Notes: a model not told the origin generated them from the letters alone. Shown: positions 11,933-23,147, counted from the stretch's first letter. The stretch: DNA of 64,000 nt from Peronospora farinosa (GCA_947646735.1 CANTFK010000218.1:62001-126000); one strand, 5' to 3'. Numbers and translations: made by a program.

Positions 11933-12282
11933 GATTGATGAATTTACATGTCACTGCTGTGTCATTTTACAATGAGGTTGCACGATTACGGATGGAAAGC
12001 TAAGGAAGGACAAGTGCTTTGTCTGGACTGCATTGTTGTAGCACTGTTAAATTCAAAACTTTTCCAAATGTTTCCTAAATTTGAAACTTAAGAATCTACA
12101 TTTTTAAAAAAGTATAAATCTGGCTCGTATTTCTTTTTCACCATCTACAAAAGTTACGGTCGAAGTGTTCTAGAATTTTCTTTCACGATTCCCCGATTCT
12201 TCCTCGTTTTCCGCCGTTCAGACCACTTTTAAAATTGCTAACCACCCAACAAAAACACTAAAAAAACCCCATTTCTATCGCA
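11933..12282. other. intergenic, presumed HSP78 promoter
   Basis: AT-rich 350-bp spacer between two genes on the same strand. No coding signal; the immediate upstream region of 12283 is A-rich (AAAAACACTAAAAAAACCCC). No specific element is identified. Confidence 0.5.
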
Positions 12283-14559
12283 ATGTTGACAGTATCTCGT
12301 TCCATGCGTCTCTTATCCTCATTTTCCCAATTCCCTCGTCGTAATCGTGCATTTTTTAGTACTCCATCTCTTCAGTCTCCAACAATTTCACCACAAGGTG
12401 AAAATCTCACGAAATACAGTCAAAATTTGACCGAATTTGCCAAAAGTGGTCGCTTGGATCCTGTCATTGGACGAGAAGATGCAATTCGACGGACCATTCA
12501 AATTCTTTCTCGACGGATAAAAAATAATCCCATTTTAATTGGTGAACCAGGTGTTGGAAAAACTGCAATTGCAGAAGGATTGGCTCAACGAATTGCAATG
12601 GGAGAAGTACCTGAGAGTTTAAAACAGAAACAAGTTGTTGCATTGGATGTTGCAGCTTTAGTCGCTGGTGCAAAATTTCGTGGAGAATTTGAAGAACGAT
12701 TTCAAGCTGTTTTAAAAGATGTTGATGCAAGTGAAGGCAAAATTATTTTGTTTATTGATGAACTTCATACAATTGTTGGCGCAGGTGGGAACGTCGGCTC
12801 AACTGATGCAGCAAATATGTTGAAACCAGCTTTAGCTCGTGGGACGTTGCATTGTATGGGTGCAACGACATTGGAGGAATACCGAAACTATATTGAAAAA
12901 GATGCAGCTTTAGCAAGACGGTTTCAACCGGTTGTAATCTCGGAACCAAGTGTTGAAGATGCTGTGACAATTTTACGTGGACTCAAGGAAAAGTACGAAG
13001 TACATCATGGAGTACGAATTGCAGATAGTGCTCTTGTAGCAGCTGCTACGCTTGCAAACAGGTACTTGACGGAACGAAAATTGCCTGACAAAGCTATTGA
13101 TTTAATGGATGAAGCAGCGTCACGTCTTCGATTGCAACAAGAGAGCAAACCAGAACCAATTGAAAAGCTGGATCGGGAGATTATCCTGCGTCGGATTGAG
13201 ATTGAAGCGCTACGAAAAGAAACAGATGCCGCATCGAAAAAACGCATGACTGCGTTGGAAGAAGAAGTGAAGAAAGCGTCGGAAGAGTTGCGCGAGTTGA
13301 TGGATGAATGGAATGCTGAAAAACAAAAATTGGAAGAGATGCAGCAGGCAAAACGAAACCTTGAAGAAGCACGTCGTGATTTGATTGCTGCACAAAATGG
13401 AGGCAATTACGCGCGTGCTGGAGAGCTCATGCACTCGGTCATTCCAAAATTGGAGGCTGAAGTGGCTCATGAGGAGCAGGAGGAGGAGGAGATGAAAAAG
13501 ACAGGGAAGAGCAGGACTGCACTTGGCGATGCAGTAACAGCCGACCATGTAGCTCAGGTAGTAGCTCAGACTACAGGAATTCCAGCGTCGACACTGATGG
13601 AAGGTGAGAAGCAACGACTGCTTAAGATGGAGGAGCACATTAATCAGCATGTGATCGGCCAGGAGGAAGCTGTGAAGGCCGTTAGCAATTGTGTTCGCCT
13701 TGCACGCGCTGGACTTCACGCACACAACCGACCGATTGGTGTCTTCATGTTTTTGGGTCCTACTGGTGTCGGCAAGACGGAGTTGACCAAGTCCCTGTCT
13801 GAATTTCTATTCCAGACCCCACAAGCGCTTACCCGCATCGATATGTCCGAGTATATGGAGAAGTTCAACGTGAGTCGTCTGATTGGGGCACCTGCAGGAT
13901 ATATCGGCTATGAAGAAGGTGGCCAGCTGACAGAAGCGGTGCGTCGTCGTCCCTACCAGGTCGTTCTCTTTGACGAGTTTGAGAAAGCACACCATGACGT
14001 CAGCAATATCCTGCTACAAGTTCTTGACGAAGGTCGTTTGACTGATTCACATGGTCGTCTTATTGACTTCCGTAACACCGTTATCATCCTTACGAGTAAC
14101 TTGGGCTCTGACATTCTCGCTGGATTGCCAGAAGGTTCTCCTAGCTCTATGGCTGAAGCTGGTGTCATGAACGTTGTACGCTCGCACTATTCACCGGAGT
14201 TTCTCAATCGCATTGATGAGATCGTTCTGTTTAACCGTTTGAAGCGCGAGGATATCCGCTCTATCGTTGATTTACAGCTGCGTCAAGTGGATGCTTTGCT
14301 GGAGGAAAAAGAGTTGGCGATGAAAGTCGATCCGAAAGCCGAGGACTGGTTGGCCGAAGTTGGTTACAGCCCGCTCTACGGTGCTCGTCCGCTAAAACGT
14401 CTGATCCAGCAACACGTTCTCAATCCTATGGCTGTAAAACTCCTTGAAGGATCTGTTGCCCCGGGCCAGATTCTAAACGTCAAAGCGAATCCCAACTACG
14501 AGGAAGAAGTTGTTGCGGACGTGAAAACAGCACAACCGCTTTTAATTACAGTTGAGTAA
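12283..14559 (+). CDS. HSP78: mitochondrial ClpB-type disaggregase, HSP78-like
   Basis: AAA+ Hsp100 chaperone that pulls aggregated proteins apart with Hsp70 in the mitochondrial matrix. The 758-residue chain begins with a Ser/Arg-rich, acid-free N-terminus (about residues 1-30), which suits a mitochondrial presequence. It lacks the ClpB N-domain and starts directly with the NBD1 lead-in [17 protein letters not shown], as in yeast Hsp78. NBD1 has Walker A GEPGVGKT at 87-94 and Walker B ILFIDE near 155-160. The middle coiled-coil domain covers about 285-410. NBD2 has Walker A GPTGVGKT at 492-499, Walker B VVLFDE near 562, and the sensor-2 motif GARPLKR near 700. No introns are needed. Third codon positions are A/T-rich in the first half and G/C-rich in the second (see findings). 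The gene is convergent with the minus-strand SYLF gene 303 bp downstream. Confidence 0.95.
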   Translation: MLTVSRSMRLLSSFSQFPRRNRAFFSTPSLQSPTISPQGENLTKYSQNLTEFAKSGRLDPVIGREDAIRRTIQILSRRIKNNPILIGEPGVGKTAIAEGLAQRIAMGEVPESLKQKQVVALDVAALVAGAKFRGEFEERFQAVLKDVDASEGKIILFIDELHTIVGAGGNVGSTDAANMLKPALARGTLHCMGATTLEEYRNYIEKDAALARRFQPVVISEPSVEDAVTILRGLKEKYEVHHGVRIADSALVAAATLANRYLTERKLPDKAIDLMDEAASRLRLQQESKPEPIEKLDREIILRRIEIEALRKETDAASKKRMTALEEEVKKASEELRELMDEWNAEKQKLEEMQQAKRNLEEARRDLIAAQNGGNYARAGELMHSVIPKLEAEVAHEEQEEEEMKKTGKSRTALGDAVTADHVAQVVAQTTGIPASTLMEGEKQRLLKMEEHINQHVIGQEEAVKAVSNCVRLARAGLHAHNRPIGVFMFLGPTGVGKTELTKSLSEFLFQTPQALTRIDMSEYMEKFNVSRLIGAPAGYIGYEEGGQLTEAVRRRPYQVVLFDEFEKAHHDVSNILLQVLDEGRLTDSHGRLIDFRNTVIILTSNLGSDILAGLPEGSPSSMAEAGVMNVVRSHYSPEFLNRIDEIVLFNRLKREDIRSIVDLQLRQVDALLEEKELAMKVDPKAEDWLAEVGYSPLYGARPLKRLIQQHVLNPMAVKLLEGSVAPGQILNVKANPNYEEEVVADVKTAQPLLITVE

Positions 14560-14862
14560 GTCAAGTATGGATCAATGTGCCGCTATGAAGCCCGCAAAGT
14601 CACTGGTTTTGCCCGAAAAATATCGTTTCGAAAACTTCTGGAGCTGCGTGCTCGAAGTGTTAACCAAGAGCAGGATATTTATGAGTTTTGAAGTAAACAA
14701 GACATCTTTCGGACTAGTAATTGGAAATGTGTTTGCATGTTGCAAATGTCGTATTCAAAAACATATGGGAGTACGTACGGCGGCTCATTCATAAACCATG
14801 ATTAAACTGAAAAAGGATCCGCTTGCCCGCCTATTCTTTCAACTACCTCGTATCCTGGTGCT

Positions 14863-16785
14863 TCAATGTGCGTGGCTACACGTTTTGCACTTCTTGTTCC
14901 ACACTTGAGTGGTGTGTGCCTGAAACATGGGGCAATTGCAGAGCCGGCATGGCCCCATGATCAACGACCGGCGGAGCTGCACCTCCTTGTGGTCCTCGAT
15001 GCCTCGCATTGCATTATCAATTGCCTCATACAGTGGCCGCGCTGCTGTTGGTTGTTCCACGTAGCCACTCAGCAACTCACTCGGCTGCAATTCACGACCA
15101 TAAAACTTTCGGTTCAGGTCCGAGCGTGCAGTCAGGATAGCTCCCTGAAGTGAAATACCAGCGTATAGTCCTTTGCTGTGTGAATAACTGTAATTGGCAT
15201 TCAGACCGCTCGTGCTGGCCGCAGCGGCTGCCTGTGCTGATCGGCCGTATGGACCCACGGCAATATCCAGCCCCGCACCAAGATTGACCTGCGGTTTGTG
15301 AAACACTTTCACAGCTTTTTCCGATCCAAGAATAACCATCACTTCTACTAATTCTCCGCCAATTTCGAATCCACCACTAAGTCCAAACGTTCCAATGGCA
15401 GAGGGAGCCGACCACGATCCATCCGGTAGTTTAGCAACAACAAGCCCCGTGCCAATCTTGCCAGATACAAGGAATCCAGCCTTGATAACGGTCATAACTG
15501 CAAGACCGTGGGCCTTTTGCAAGAATGCCACAGGAATTGCACGATCAGCCGACGATCCCCATTCGCTCCGGAAAAAGTTGCCAATAATATCTGCTGCATT
15601 GCAGCACTCCTTATTCAATGAGGTTGTATATGGGGCATGGAAACGGCTACGAGTTTCGTGAATGTTTTCCGTCTGCGATTGGGCATAGGTAGCAACCAAT
15701 TCATCTTGAAGAGGGTGAAGTTGTGGAGCACATTGAATGCACACTCGTTGTGGAATCGACGCGTCATAACTAGTAGCACCTTCAATTTGTCTCCCAGGTG
15801 GCACCAATAGTCGAACAGGAGAACAAGAGCTACAGACAAATTGTCCACAATAACGACTACAACATCAAACACCCCAAAAAAACAAAAGTAAATGAAAAGC
15901 AAAAAAAAACAATCCACACACACACACAATTCATCATCAGTCCATCGAATAAAAAAATTCTCTACTTTTAAAAAAAAGACCTCCTCACCATTGATGACGT
16001 CGCTTTGTCACCTCAAATTGTACATTACACACGTCACAATTTGGATGATCAGCATAGCGATTAATAAGTATTCCTTTACTCTGTACCTCCTTGTTGTTAC
16101 TTAGAGTCGAGTCACGACGTAACGTTTCCGTCATGCTCGTGTTTGTATCAACAAGAGCCAATTGAGTGTCTGCCTTTTCTCCAAAACTAATCCTTCCACT
16201 TTTTCGCAACGCAAATGTTCCTTGTTGTGCATTATAATCCATCAATTCTTTTCGTCGAGCATCATCCGGTACTAATCTCGCCAATGTTGGGATAAAAGTC
16301 CGAGTGTTTTCAGCTCCTAATTCCGTCACAATTGACGTATAAAACACTTGAACGTCCATTTCTTTAAGTCCAAATTTTCGACAATTGTGTTTAAATTTCT
16401 TGACTCCTTTTTCATTATTTCCACCTTTAGACGCTCGAATTGTGTTTACACAACGTTCATAATACTCTTGTGCTTCGGTTCCAGTAGCAGCAGGTGGTAC
16501 TTGATCAAAAGTATCCATTAAAAGGGAACTAGCAGGAGCTTGAAAAGACCCATTTTTGAAACTTGACCCATTTTTTAAACTAGTTTCCAATGTGTGGTGA
16601 AATGTATCACCACCATATGGCGAGTTTTCACGACGAAAAGCTGAAGCCATGGGAACAATACAAGAAGTCGCACTAGAAGAAGAAGAGGAAGAAGAGACAG
16701 TACTCGTTTCCATGGAACGATGACCACATTCGGAACAAAATTTGCCCGGATTTGAAGCCCCACATTCGATGCAAAACTTGACCAT
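14863..16785 (-). CDS. zinc-ribbon / FYVE-like / SYLF domain protein
   Basis: Two exons, 16785-15989 and 15856-14863. The 132-nt intron (GTGAGG...GTTGTAG) contains an AC microsatellite, and the product is 596 residues. N-terminal zinc ribbon: C5, C8, C17, C20. The middle holds a Ser tract and a helical block EAQEYYERCVNTIRASKGG. A FYVE-like finger (about 250-311) is assembled only after splicing: CDVC, RRHQCRYC, CSSC and RVCIQC supply four Cys pairs, but the usual RRHHCR has Gln for the second His and the WxxD motif is absent. The C-terminal SYLF (DUF500/Ysc84) domain (about 345-520) shows GLAVMTVIKAGFLVSGKIG, FGLSGGFEIG and VILGSEKAVKVF. SYLF domains bind phosphoinositides and actin in yeast and animals. 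A role in endomembrane or cortical actin traffic is inferred from the domains. Exon 2 has higher G/C at third positions than exon 1. Confidence 0.9.
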
Positions 16786-17055
16786 GAGTACTTAGTTAAG
16801 AGTGGTTTTTTCTTTAAAGACTGATGGAGTTGGAGGTTTAGGGTGGAAAAAATGGGTACGTGCGACATGATTGGGAGATGTCGCATGCTTTTTTTAATTG
16901 ACATACCAAAATCAAGAGAATGATTGGAAATGCCTAAACTATGGAATCGTGTCATGCGATTTCGAGAGGCTACCTAGTTTTGGAATAGTATGGGTCGGAA
17001 ATATAATCTAAAAAAACAAGTAATATGGGTACAGTTTGCTTTATATCATAAAGAT
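16786..17055. other. upstream region of the SYLF gene
   Basis: Short A/T-rich spacer; presumed promoter of the minus-strand gene. No gene is seen. Confidence 0.4.
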
Positions 17056-17160
17056 GGATTTTTTTCACTGTCAGGTGGATTTTTCTCACTGTCAGGTGGA
17101 TTTTTTTCACTGTTAGGTGGATTTTTTTCACTGTTAGGTGGATTTTTTTTCTTACTGTCA
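17056..17160. repeat. 21-bp tandem repeat, about 5 copies
   Basis: Units start at 17056, 17077, 17098, 17119 and a diverged one at 17140. Each has the form GGA, a T run, then CACTGTCAGGT or CACTGTTAGGT. Open frames across it are repeat by-products. Confidence 0.9.
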
Positions 17161-17868
17161 ATTCTTTCTCTGTTATTATAGCCTATTCCTCCTCTAGATG
17201 GTGGAAACAAAAGCGACGTAGCTTGTATATGCGAGCTAGGGTATAAGATCTTGTTGCCAAACAAAGATGTACGAGTTTCTATAAATGACACGGAACGTCT
17301 ACTGTCTCGTGCTACAGATCTTGTTCTTTAGCACGAGGCAGTAGTCGGTCCGTATAATGCACGAGGCACTAGAACTTGAGACGATTGAGTCCTAGTGCCT
17401 AGTGCATCGCAAGCAATGTACGTTGATGTACATGAAGCATGGCCATTAAGGCAGATATTGACATGCTGAGCATGTATGGAACGACAAAGGAGCACCAGCA
17501 AAAGCATTACAGTCCTGCATAGCCATAACCACCACAGCGGAAGCAATTTGACAAGTTTTCAAAGTCTTGAAATATCTCAATCGGTTAAAAGCTTCCGCAA
17601 GTCTCATGGGTGAGAGTGTCAGGTCGAGATCGTCCCATTTTCCCAAGCACAACAATGTGCCATGCAAACGTTTCAATTGAAGCCAACAAGCTGCGCAAGA
17701 TCAAAATCCATGAAAGACGCTTCCCTCGGCACGTGACATGATGTATAGTCCAACAACAATGACTGTCTAGCTACATTTTGACCCCATCAAACTCTTTTGA
17801 ATTACCGAATACAAGTTTCGTTTCAATACGATATCTCTCATTCGAGAATCTCCCAACTGGAGGGTAAG
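17161..17868. other. intergenic, no gene seen
   Basis: About 700 bp before the CRN effector. Short frames on both strands show no motif. It presumably includes the CRN promoter. Confidence 0.5.
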
Positions 17869-19728
17869 ATGGGGCTGTTTTCACTCGAATGTGCAATTGT
17901 CGGTCAGGTGGAAAGCACGTTTGCCGTAAAGATTGACGATGGTCAGATGATAGGCGAGTTAAAGGAGGTGATTAAAGCAGAGACGGCAACAATCTCATGT
18001 GACGCCAGAGACTTGCAGCTCTTTCCAGCAAAGACGATAGATGGCAAGTGGCTGTTGTCTAGCATGGAAGATGCGAAGAAGTTGAAGAAGGGTGAGACGA
18101 CTGCTCTCATTGAAGCGTTAACACACAAAGATCGAGAGCTGCAGGGGGAAGACCCTATTGCTGACTTCTTTGCCGATACGGAAACTCAAAAAGCGGAAGA
18201 GATGCACGTGCTGGTGGTGGTTCCGGAGGAAATTACATCACTTGAGAGCAAGATGAAGCGAAGAAGGTTGTTGGCGGATGAAGACGCCCCGGACTATTGG
18301 ATGGTGGCGATCGACGACGAGCAGGTTACAGCATTACCATTGACTTGTGAAGATTTGAGAAAGCACCTGCAACGTGCGCTTCGAGTCAAAGTTCCCATCA
18401 GTGATGAATCATTCCAATTGATACGCGAGTATAACACAACTGGAGAGTGTACTAGCACGTACGATAAACTATTTGAACCCGTACCACGTCGAGCAATCTC
18501 GGACGGAGCTTCGATTGTCGGGGGGTCGTTTGTTGATCCCCTTTTTTGCGGTTGCTCTGGGTTCGTATCCAAAGCAACATATCATTTCTTGTGGGATTCT
18601 CTCATTGCAGTACTATTCAAACGTATCTCAAACGGGACGTATCTTCGCTACAGGAATGAGTCTTCTTCAATTGACCTCGGTCGACCAGATTTGTGCTATT
18701 ACTGCAAATATAGCGATGTGTGCATTTTTCGCGGGGCGGAAAAAGCAAGTGGACAGATGCAAGTGCCACTCAAAGAATTGTGCGATAAACTCGTATGGAA
18801 ATATGACGCTGCGTCATATATTTTTGGCTACGCTGCTGTGGGACTGAAAGTATGCTTGGTAATTATTCGGAAAGACGAGATGACGGAACGTGGCGCAAAA
18901 GTGGAAACTATCGAAACGTACGATTTGAGTGATCTCCATAGCCGTCTACAGTTTTTTCTAGCCATGCTTAACCTTTTGACGCTTTTCCGACCAGTTTTAA
19001 AGCTTATCGAACCGCTGGGTATACCCGAGTACGGCAATATCATTGCAGGCAATGGTGTGAAGATATCACTCGCAGAGGATTGTGTTGTGAAGACGTATGG
19101 CTTTGATCCCATTGATACCTTTGGTCGCTTTGGTCCCTTTGACCCCTATGGTATAACAAGTGGCAGCGTAATTTGGAACCTAAGGAAGGTGCATCATCTA
19201 ATGAAAAAAGGCTCGGTCCCGAACGTTGTGGAGCTAAGGAAAACGAGCATGAAAAAAAAACATGTGATACTTTCTCCTCTTGGTCGACCAGTCGCACCTA
19301 AAAACGTCCATCAGCTTCTGACGGCCTTGCGCGATATACTCAAAGCGCTAGTGGCAATGCACGCAATCAAAATTATGCATCGAGACTTGAGATGGCCAAA
19401 TGTGCTGAAGTACCAAGACAAAGGTGACAAGTGGTTTTTGATTGACTTTGACGATGCAGCACTGTCGCCGGCTTCAAAAGTGAATCATTTGAGAGCAGAA
19501 ACACATGCTCCTGAGGTATTGTTATCTTCTCATACGGTTAAGGTCGACATTTGGAGCGTGGGCTATCTCTTACGGACGTCAAATATCCGAAATCTTCCGG
19601 CGAAGCTGATCACAATGAAAGAAAAGTGTTTGCAGGAGAATCCGATGCAGAGACCCACGGCAGTATCACTCTTGAAGTCGATCGAAGAGCTTTTAGGAGT
19701 AGACAGCGCTCACACGAATGCCCCCTGA
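17869..19728 (+). CDS. Crinkler (CRN) effector with kinase-like C-terminal domain
   Basis: Secreted host-targeting protein of oomycetes, 619 residues from ATG 17869; the frame is open further upstream but without a sensible start. The CRN header is clear: MGLFSLECAIVGQ at the N-terminus, the LFLAK-type motif as LFPAK at 51-55, and HVLVVVPE at 113-120 marking the end of the translocation region. The middle contains LGRPDLCYYC and CIFRGAEKASG (near residue 290), reminiscent of the acid/lysine region that precedes kinases in other CRN proteins. The C-terminal domain is kinase-like: HRDLRWPNVL (HRD at 504-506), LIDFDDA in the DFG place (D526), APE in HAPEVL, and DIWSVG. DFD in place of DFG occurs in atypical kinases, so activity is uncertain. 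Related P. infestans CRN8 also has a kinase domain. No clear signal peptide is visible, as is often the case in this family. The gene looks intact and lies beside the repeat island. Confidence 0.92.
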   Translation: MGLFSLECAIVGQVESTFAVKIDDGQMIGELKEVIKAETATISCDARDLQLFPAKTIDGKWLLSSMEDAKKLKKGETTALIEALTHKDRELQGEDPIADFFADTETQKAEEMHVLVVVPEEITSLESKMKRRRLLADEDAPDYWMVAIDDEQVTALPLTCEDLRKHLQRALRVKVPISDESFQLIREYNTTGECTSTYDKLFEPVPRRAISDGASIVGGSFVDPLFCGCSGFVSKATYHFLWDSLIAVLFKRISNGTYLRYRNESSSIDLGRPDLCYYCKYSDVCIFRGAEKASGQMQVPLKELCDKLVWKYDAASYIFGYAAVGLKVCLVIIRKDEMTERGAKVETIETYDLSDLHSRLQFFLAMLNLLTLFRPVLKLIEPLGIPEYGNIIAGNGVKISLAEDCVVKTYGFDPIDTFGRFGPFDPYGITSGSVIWNLRKVHHLMKKGSVPNVVELRKTSMKKKHVILSPLGRPVAPKNVHQLLTALRDILKALVAMHAIKIMHRDLRWPNVLKYQDKGDKWFLIDFDDAALSPASKVNHLRAETHAPEVLLSSHTVKVDIWSVGYLLRTSNIRNLPAKLITMKEKCLQENPMQRPTAVSLLKSIEELLGVDSAHTNAP

Positions 19729-19846
19729 GGCACAGCTAACACTACATGTGCTTCCGACGCAATAGTTAAGGAGTGTAAGAGATGGTGTATCCATAGGCAT
19801 CAAGCATGAATCTTTACTTACTTGTTCTCATCAAAACTTATCAGTC

Positions 19847-20280
19847 TGTAACGGGCTGAATATGCCCATATGTAACACGCGCTAAGTATGCAATACGTAA
19901 CGGGCAGGTCGAAATAGTACATATGTACTTAAGACCTGTCACTTGGGTGAGACATACCTATGTGATATAAACTAAGTGTAATCACATTGATGGGAATGAC
20001 CCCCTAGGCCATCATCAAATGACGTCATTCAGTTGTGTCTTTAGGCGAGCTTAAGTATATGTAAGCTCGCACGTAGGGATACGCATCTAAAGATGACATC
20101 CAATCATTACATATTAATCAATCATTTTCTAAATTCATATTTAGTATATCCTATCTAATATAAATCAATCTTAAAACTGAACGTAAGACACACTGCGCTC
20201 CGAAAGACTAGCAACAGCATTCGCGACGCAGTTGTATGTAAATTCTTAGTTTGTTGTACGATTCGCTTCTTCAATCGACA
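19847..20280 (+). repeat. degraded LTR fragment, plus orientation (gypsy family 1)
   Basis: Begins TGTAACGGGC and shares blocks (GACCTGTCACTTGGGTG, the CGAGCTTAA/GGATACGC region) with the LTRs at 20323-20908, 22453-23052 and 44302-44887, but in the opposite orientation. The right boundary is approximate. It faces the next LTR head to head with about 40 bp between them. Confidence 0.55.
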
Positions 20281-20322
20281 ACCTCCTTCGCAGCACACGA
20301 GGCAAAGACAGTAAAGCTGCCT

Positions 20323-20908
20323 TGTAGACGGGCACTTCGTAAAGAAGCTGCCACGTACTACGCGGGCACACCTCCAAGCAGCGCGAGGAAGTGGTTATAC
20401 CGTCTTACCTCCGCGTGCGGTGGTGGTGATGTTGGTCGGCGCTAAGAAGCTCTGTACCAACCGTTGCCGGTCGCTTTGGAGCGAACGGCGCAACGAACTG
20501 CTAAGACAAGAGCTAAACTTACAACACGCAGAAGCTTATACAGCTTCTCGTGCGCAGTGTGCGATATTTAGTAGATTCAAGACTGACTTACATTTAACAG
20601 ATTTTAACTAAATGTAAGATTAACTACTGATTGGTTAATTATGCAAAGATTGGATACGCGTCTCGTTAGAAACGTATCCTTATGTGCGAGCTTAAAATAT
20701 ATATAATTTCGCTGATGACGTCTGTTTGAAGCGTCATTATGACGCCCAGTACCAACTGGCGTCATCCTCGTTGAATGTGAATCCATCAATGGGTATCACA
20801 TTCACGAGGGTGAGTGCTACACCCAAGTGACAGGTCCAAGGTACCCATTTAGGCCTGCCTATTAAGTATCGAGTACTTGACGAACCGTGTAAGGTTTAGC
20901 CCGTTACA
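20323..20908 (-). repeat. LTR of gypsy family 1 (3' LTR of a truncated copy)
   Basis: Read on the minus strand it starts TGTAACGGGC and ends CCGTCTACA. It is preceded by a polypurine tract whose plus-strand form is CCCCCCCCCCTCTTTAA at about 20909-20925. Size and sequence match the outer element's LTRs with substantial divergence. Confidence 0.75.
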
Positions 20909-22180
20909 CCCCCCCCCCCTCTTTAAGACGATTTTTACATTTTGTAAAACATCGAAAAGAGACGATGCCGCCAAAACATCTTAAGGCTGATGGGTCGCCT
21001 GCAAAGGCGCCCATGCAGACCAACACCAAGCGCACGCGCCACGATAACTCGCAGCCGTCACTAAGTGTCTTTGTGACAACGCCGACATCTAATGTCATCG
21101 TGCCAGCAGAAAACACTGGTCCATCCCACTATGGTGCGGATGAAGACTTGTCTCTCACTGTTGAATACAATGAGAGTACACCATTGCCATCACCTCAAAG
21201 TGGTGCTTAGCACAGTGCTCTGGTGGGGCATATATCCCCGTCACTAGAAACACCCAACCTTCAGGAAGCTTCCATGCTTCCTGAAAGCGAGGGTCATGCC
21301 TCGTCGTCTGCGCCAACGAGCGCAGCGACCACAACTGAGCGTGCTGCTTCGAAAGAAATAGCCGCGACTCAACAGCAGGTCGGCGATTTTAAATCGTCCG
21401 CCTCTGTTAATCCTACATCTGATGCCTTGACAATCCATAATGGAGAGTCAGACTCAGGTGAGGGTGAGCAAAAAGCCCCTTCGACTTGACAGGCGGCCTC
21501 ACTAGCACGCCGTAGCGAGGGAGGCTACGTGAGTGGTGGATTGTCACGAATGCCACCACCATCCGAGTGGTCAAGCTCAAGTGGTAATAGTGCGACGCTT
21601 TCAAGACGTGCCACTATTGACTCTAATAGGCTTTTTAGCGTCTTTTTATTATGAAAACGGCAGGACAAAGCACTAGGTCGTACTTTTCTTATTCCCGTCG
21701 CGGTTCATATTAACGAAACAACTGACGAATACGAGGCAGAGTTCCTGCGCCGTGTTAAACCGCGTGCAGATGCAGTGAAACAGCGGTCGCAGCGAATCAG
21801 CTTCGCTATGACGCGTGCGAGGGAGATATCGGGTGGTGACATACCCCCATCTCCTTCTCGTCACGCCGCCCCTACTAGTCCATCAGGACTTAGTAGAGCG
21901 AGTGCAGCTGGTGATTCTACACATGAGCAGCCACCAGACCAGGCACGTCGATCCGCAACGCGTCGATTGGTTCTGAAGAGTCGAAACTCTTCGGGTACCC
22001 TTTCCACTGGACAAGGATCTGAAGCTTTTGCTTCACATAGCGGTGGGCCAACAACATAAACAAGGAAACGTGTGTTCCCACCCGCATCCATTAGCTCAGT
22101 TGAAGCCCGATAGGAGCGGCGATTATGCCCAACTATTCGAGGCTGCCTATCCTGTTGTCGTTAAGTCGCAGGCGGAGATC
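20909..22180. pseudogene. truncated, decayed copy of the gypsy family 1 3' end (antisense frame plus chromodomain relic)
   Basis: This stretch is homologous to 23053-24300 in the outer element. On the plus strand, pieces at 20965-21210, 21223-21489 and 21775-22059 keep KADGSPAKAPMQ, YNESTPLPSPQSG, GYVSGGL and STGQGS, but stops and frameshifts divide them. On the minus strand at 22091-21861 the chromodomain lead-in (GGNTRFLV) is present and then frameshifted. The copy stops abruptly at about 22180, where the duplicated SFT2 exon begins, so the rest of the element was lost before or during that duplication. Confidence 0.7.
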
Positions 22181-22452
22181 GGTTGACGTGTGTATACTTT
22201 GACCAGTAGAAAAGGCCACTTAACAGCTGTTTCATTGTTTATTGTCTTGTTTATCTGTCCATTATCCATGACGTCCGCTGTGTCATTAGAACGGTCGAAG
22301 TCGCCACTGCACTTTTCGTAAGGTCGCGTGCCGTGTTCCACGCCTTTTTCAGCGAGAAACTGGCGCTACTTTTGCTATCGATGATACTGTTGGACACGGT
22401 AGATAAAGAATACGTGATTAATAATCTATGAAAGGCGTTATGGGTGTCCTGC
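22181..22452 (-). pseudogene. partial duplicate of SFT2-like exon 1 (distal part)
   Basis: Closely matches 50690-50968 of the intact SFT2-like gene, keeping GQINKTINNETAVKWPF. A deletion of about 17 bp near 22209 breaks the frame relative to the source. The exon's first part, including its start codon (44942-44940), lies on the other side of the outer retrotransposon at 44888-44942. The element therefore landed inside this duplicate exon, with CCTGC at both junctions. Confidence 0.85.
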
Positions 22453-23052
22453 TATAGACGGGCACTTTTACAAAGTTTTTTCGTACTACTTTGCGCACAC
22501 CGTCAGCACAAGCGAGGAAGCAGTTAAACCGTCTTACTTTTTCGTGCGATGGTGGATGTGTGGTTGGTCGACTGCTTAAGCAGTCGTACCACCAGTTGCC
22601 TCTCGCTTAAGCGAGAGTGCAACGAACTTCTTAACACTTAGAACACCGACGTCACGCAGAAGTCTTTCAACTTCTCGTGCGTGGTTCGTATGTTTAAGTA
22701 AATTCAAGACTGAGCTACATTTAATGAATTATAATTAAAATATAAACTTAACTACTGATTGGCTATATACATATAGATCGGATACGCGACTCTTTAGAAG
22801 CGTATCCTGTCGCATGAACTTAAATCTAGATTTAAGATCGCAACTGACGTCCTTCTGAGACGTCGCGATGCCTAGCTTCAATTAGCGTCATCCCTTCCCA
22901 TGTGAATCCATAAAATGGATATCACATTCACGAGGGTGGATCACGTTTGTGTATCGCACCCAAGTGACAGGTCAAAAGTAATCATGGATACTTTTAGACC
23001 TTACATTAAGTATATTACTTAATGTTTACGTGTAACTAGATGCCCTGTTACA
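22453..23052 (-). repeat. 3' LTR of outer gypsy element
   Basis: 600 bp. Read on the minus strand it runs from TGTAACAGGGC to the decayed end CCGTCTATA. The last ~480 plus-strand bases are almost identical to the 5' LTR, while the first ~115 bases differ strongly (see findings). Confidence 0.88.
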
Positions 23053-23147
23053 CCATCCCTCGTTTTAGAACGATGTTTACATTCTGTAAACCATCGCCTA
23101 GGAGACAGAGAGACTATACACGCGCCGCTTTAGTCTACTCAATTCTC

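Noticed and set aside
14552..14794. 80-codon plus frame directly after HSP78
   Set aside because: Overlaps the HSP78 stop region and shows no motif; most likely 3' untranslated sequence.
22147..22341. Short minus frame MEHGTRPYEKCS... as an independent small gene
   Set aside because: It is the damaged duplicate of SFT2 exon 1, as shown by the match to 50690-50968.
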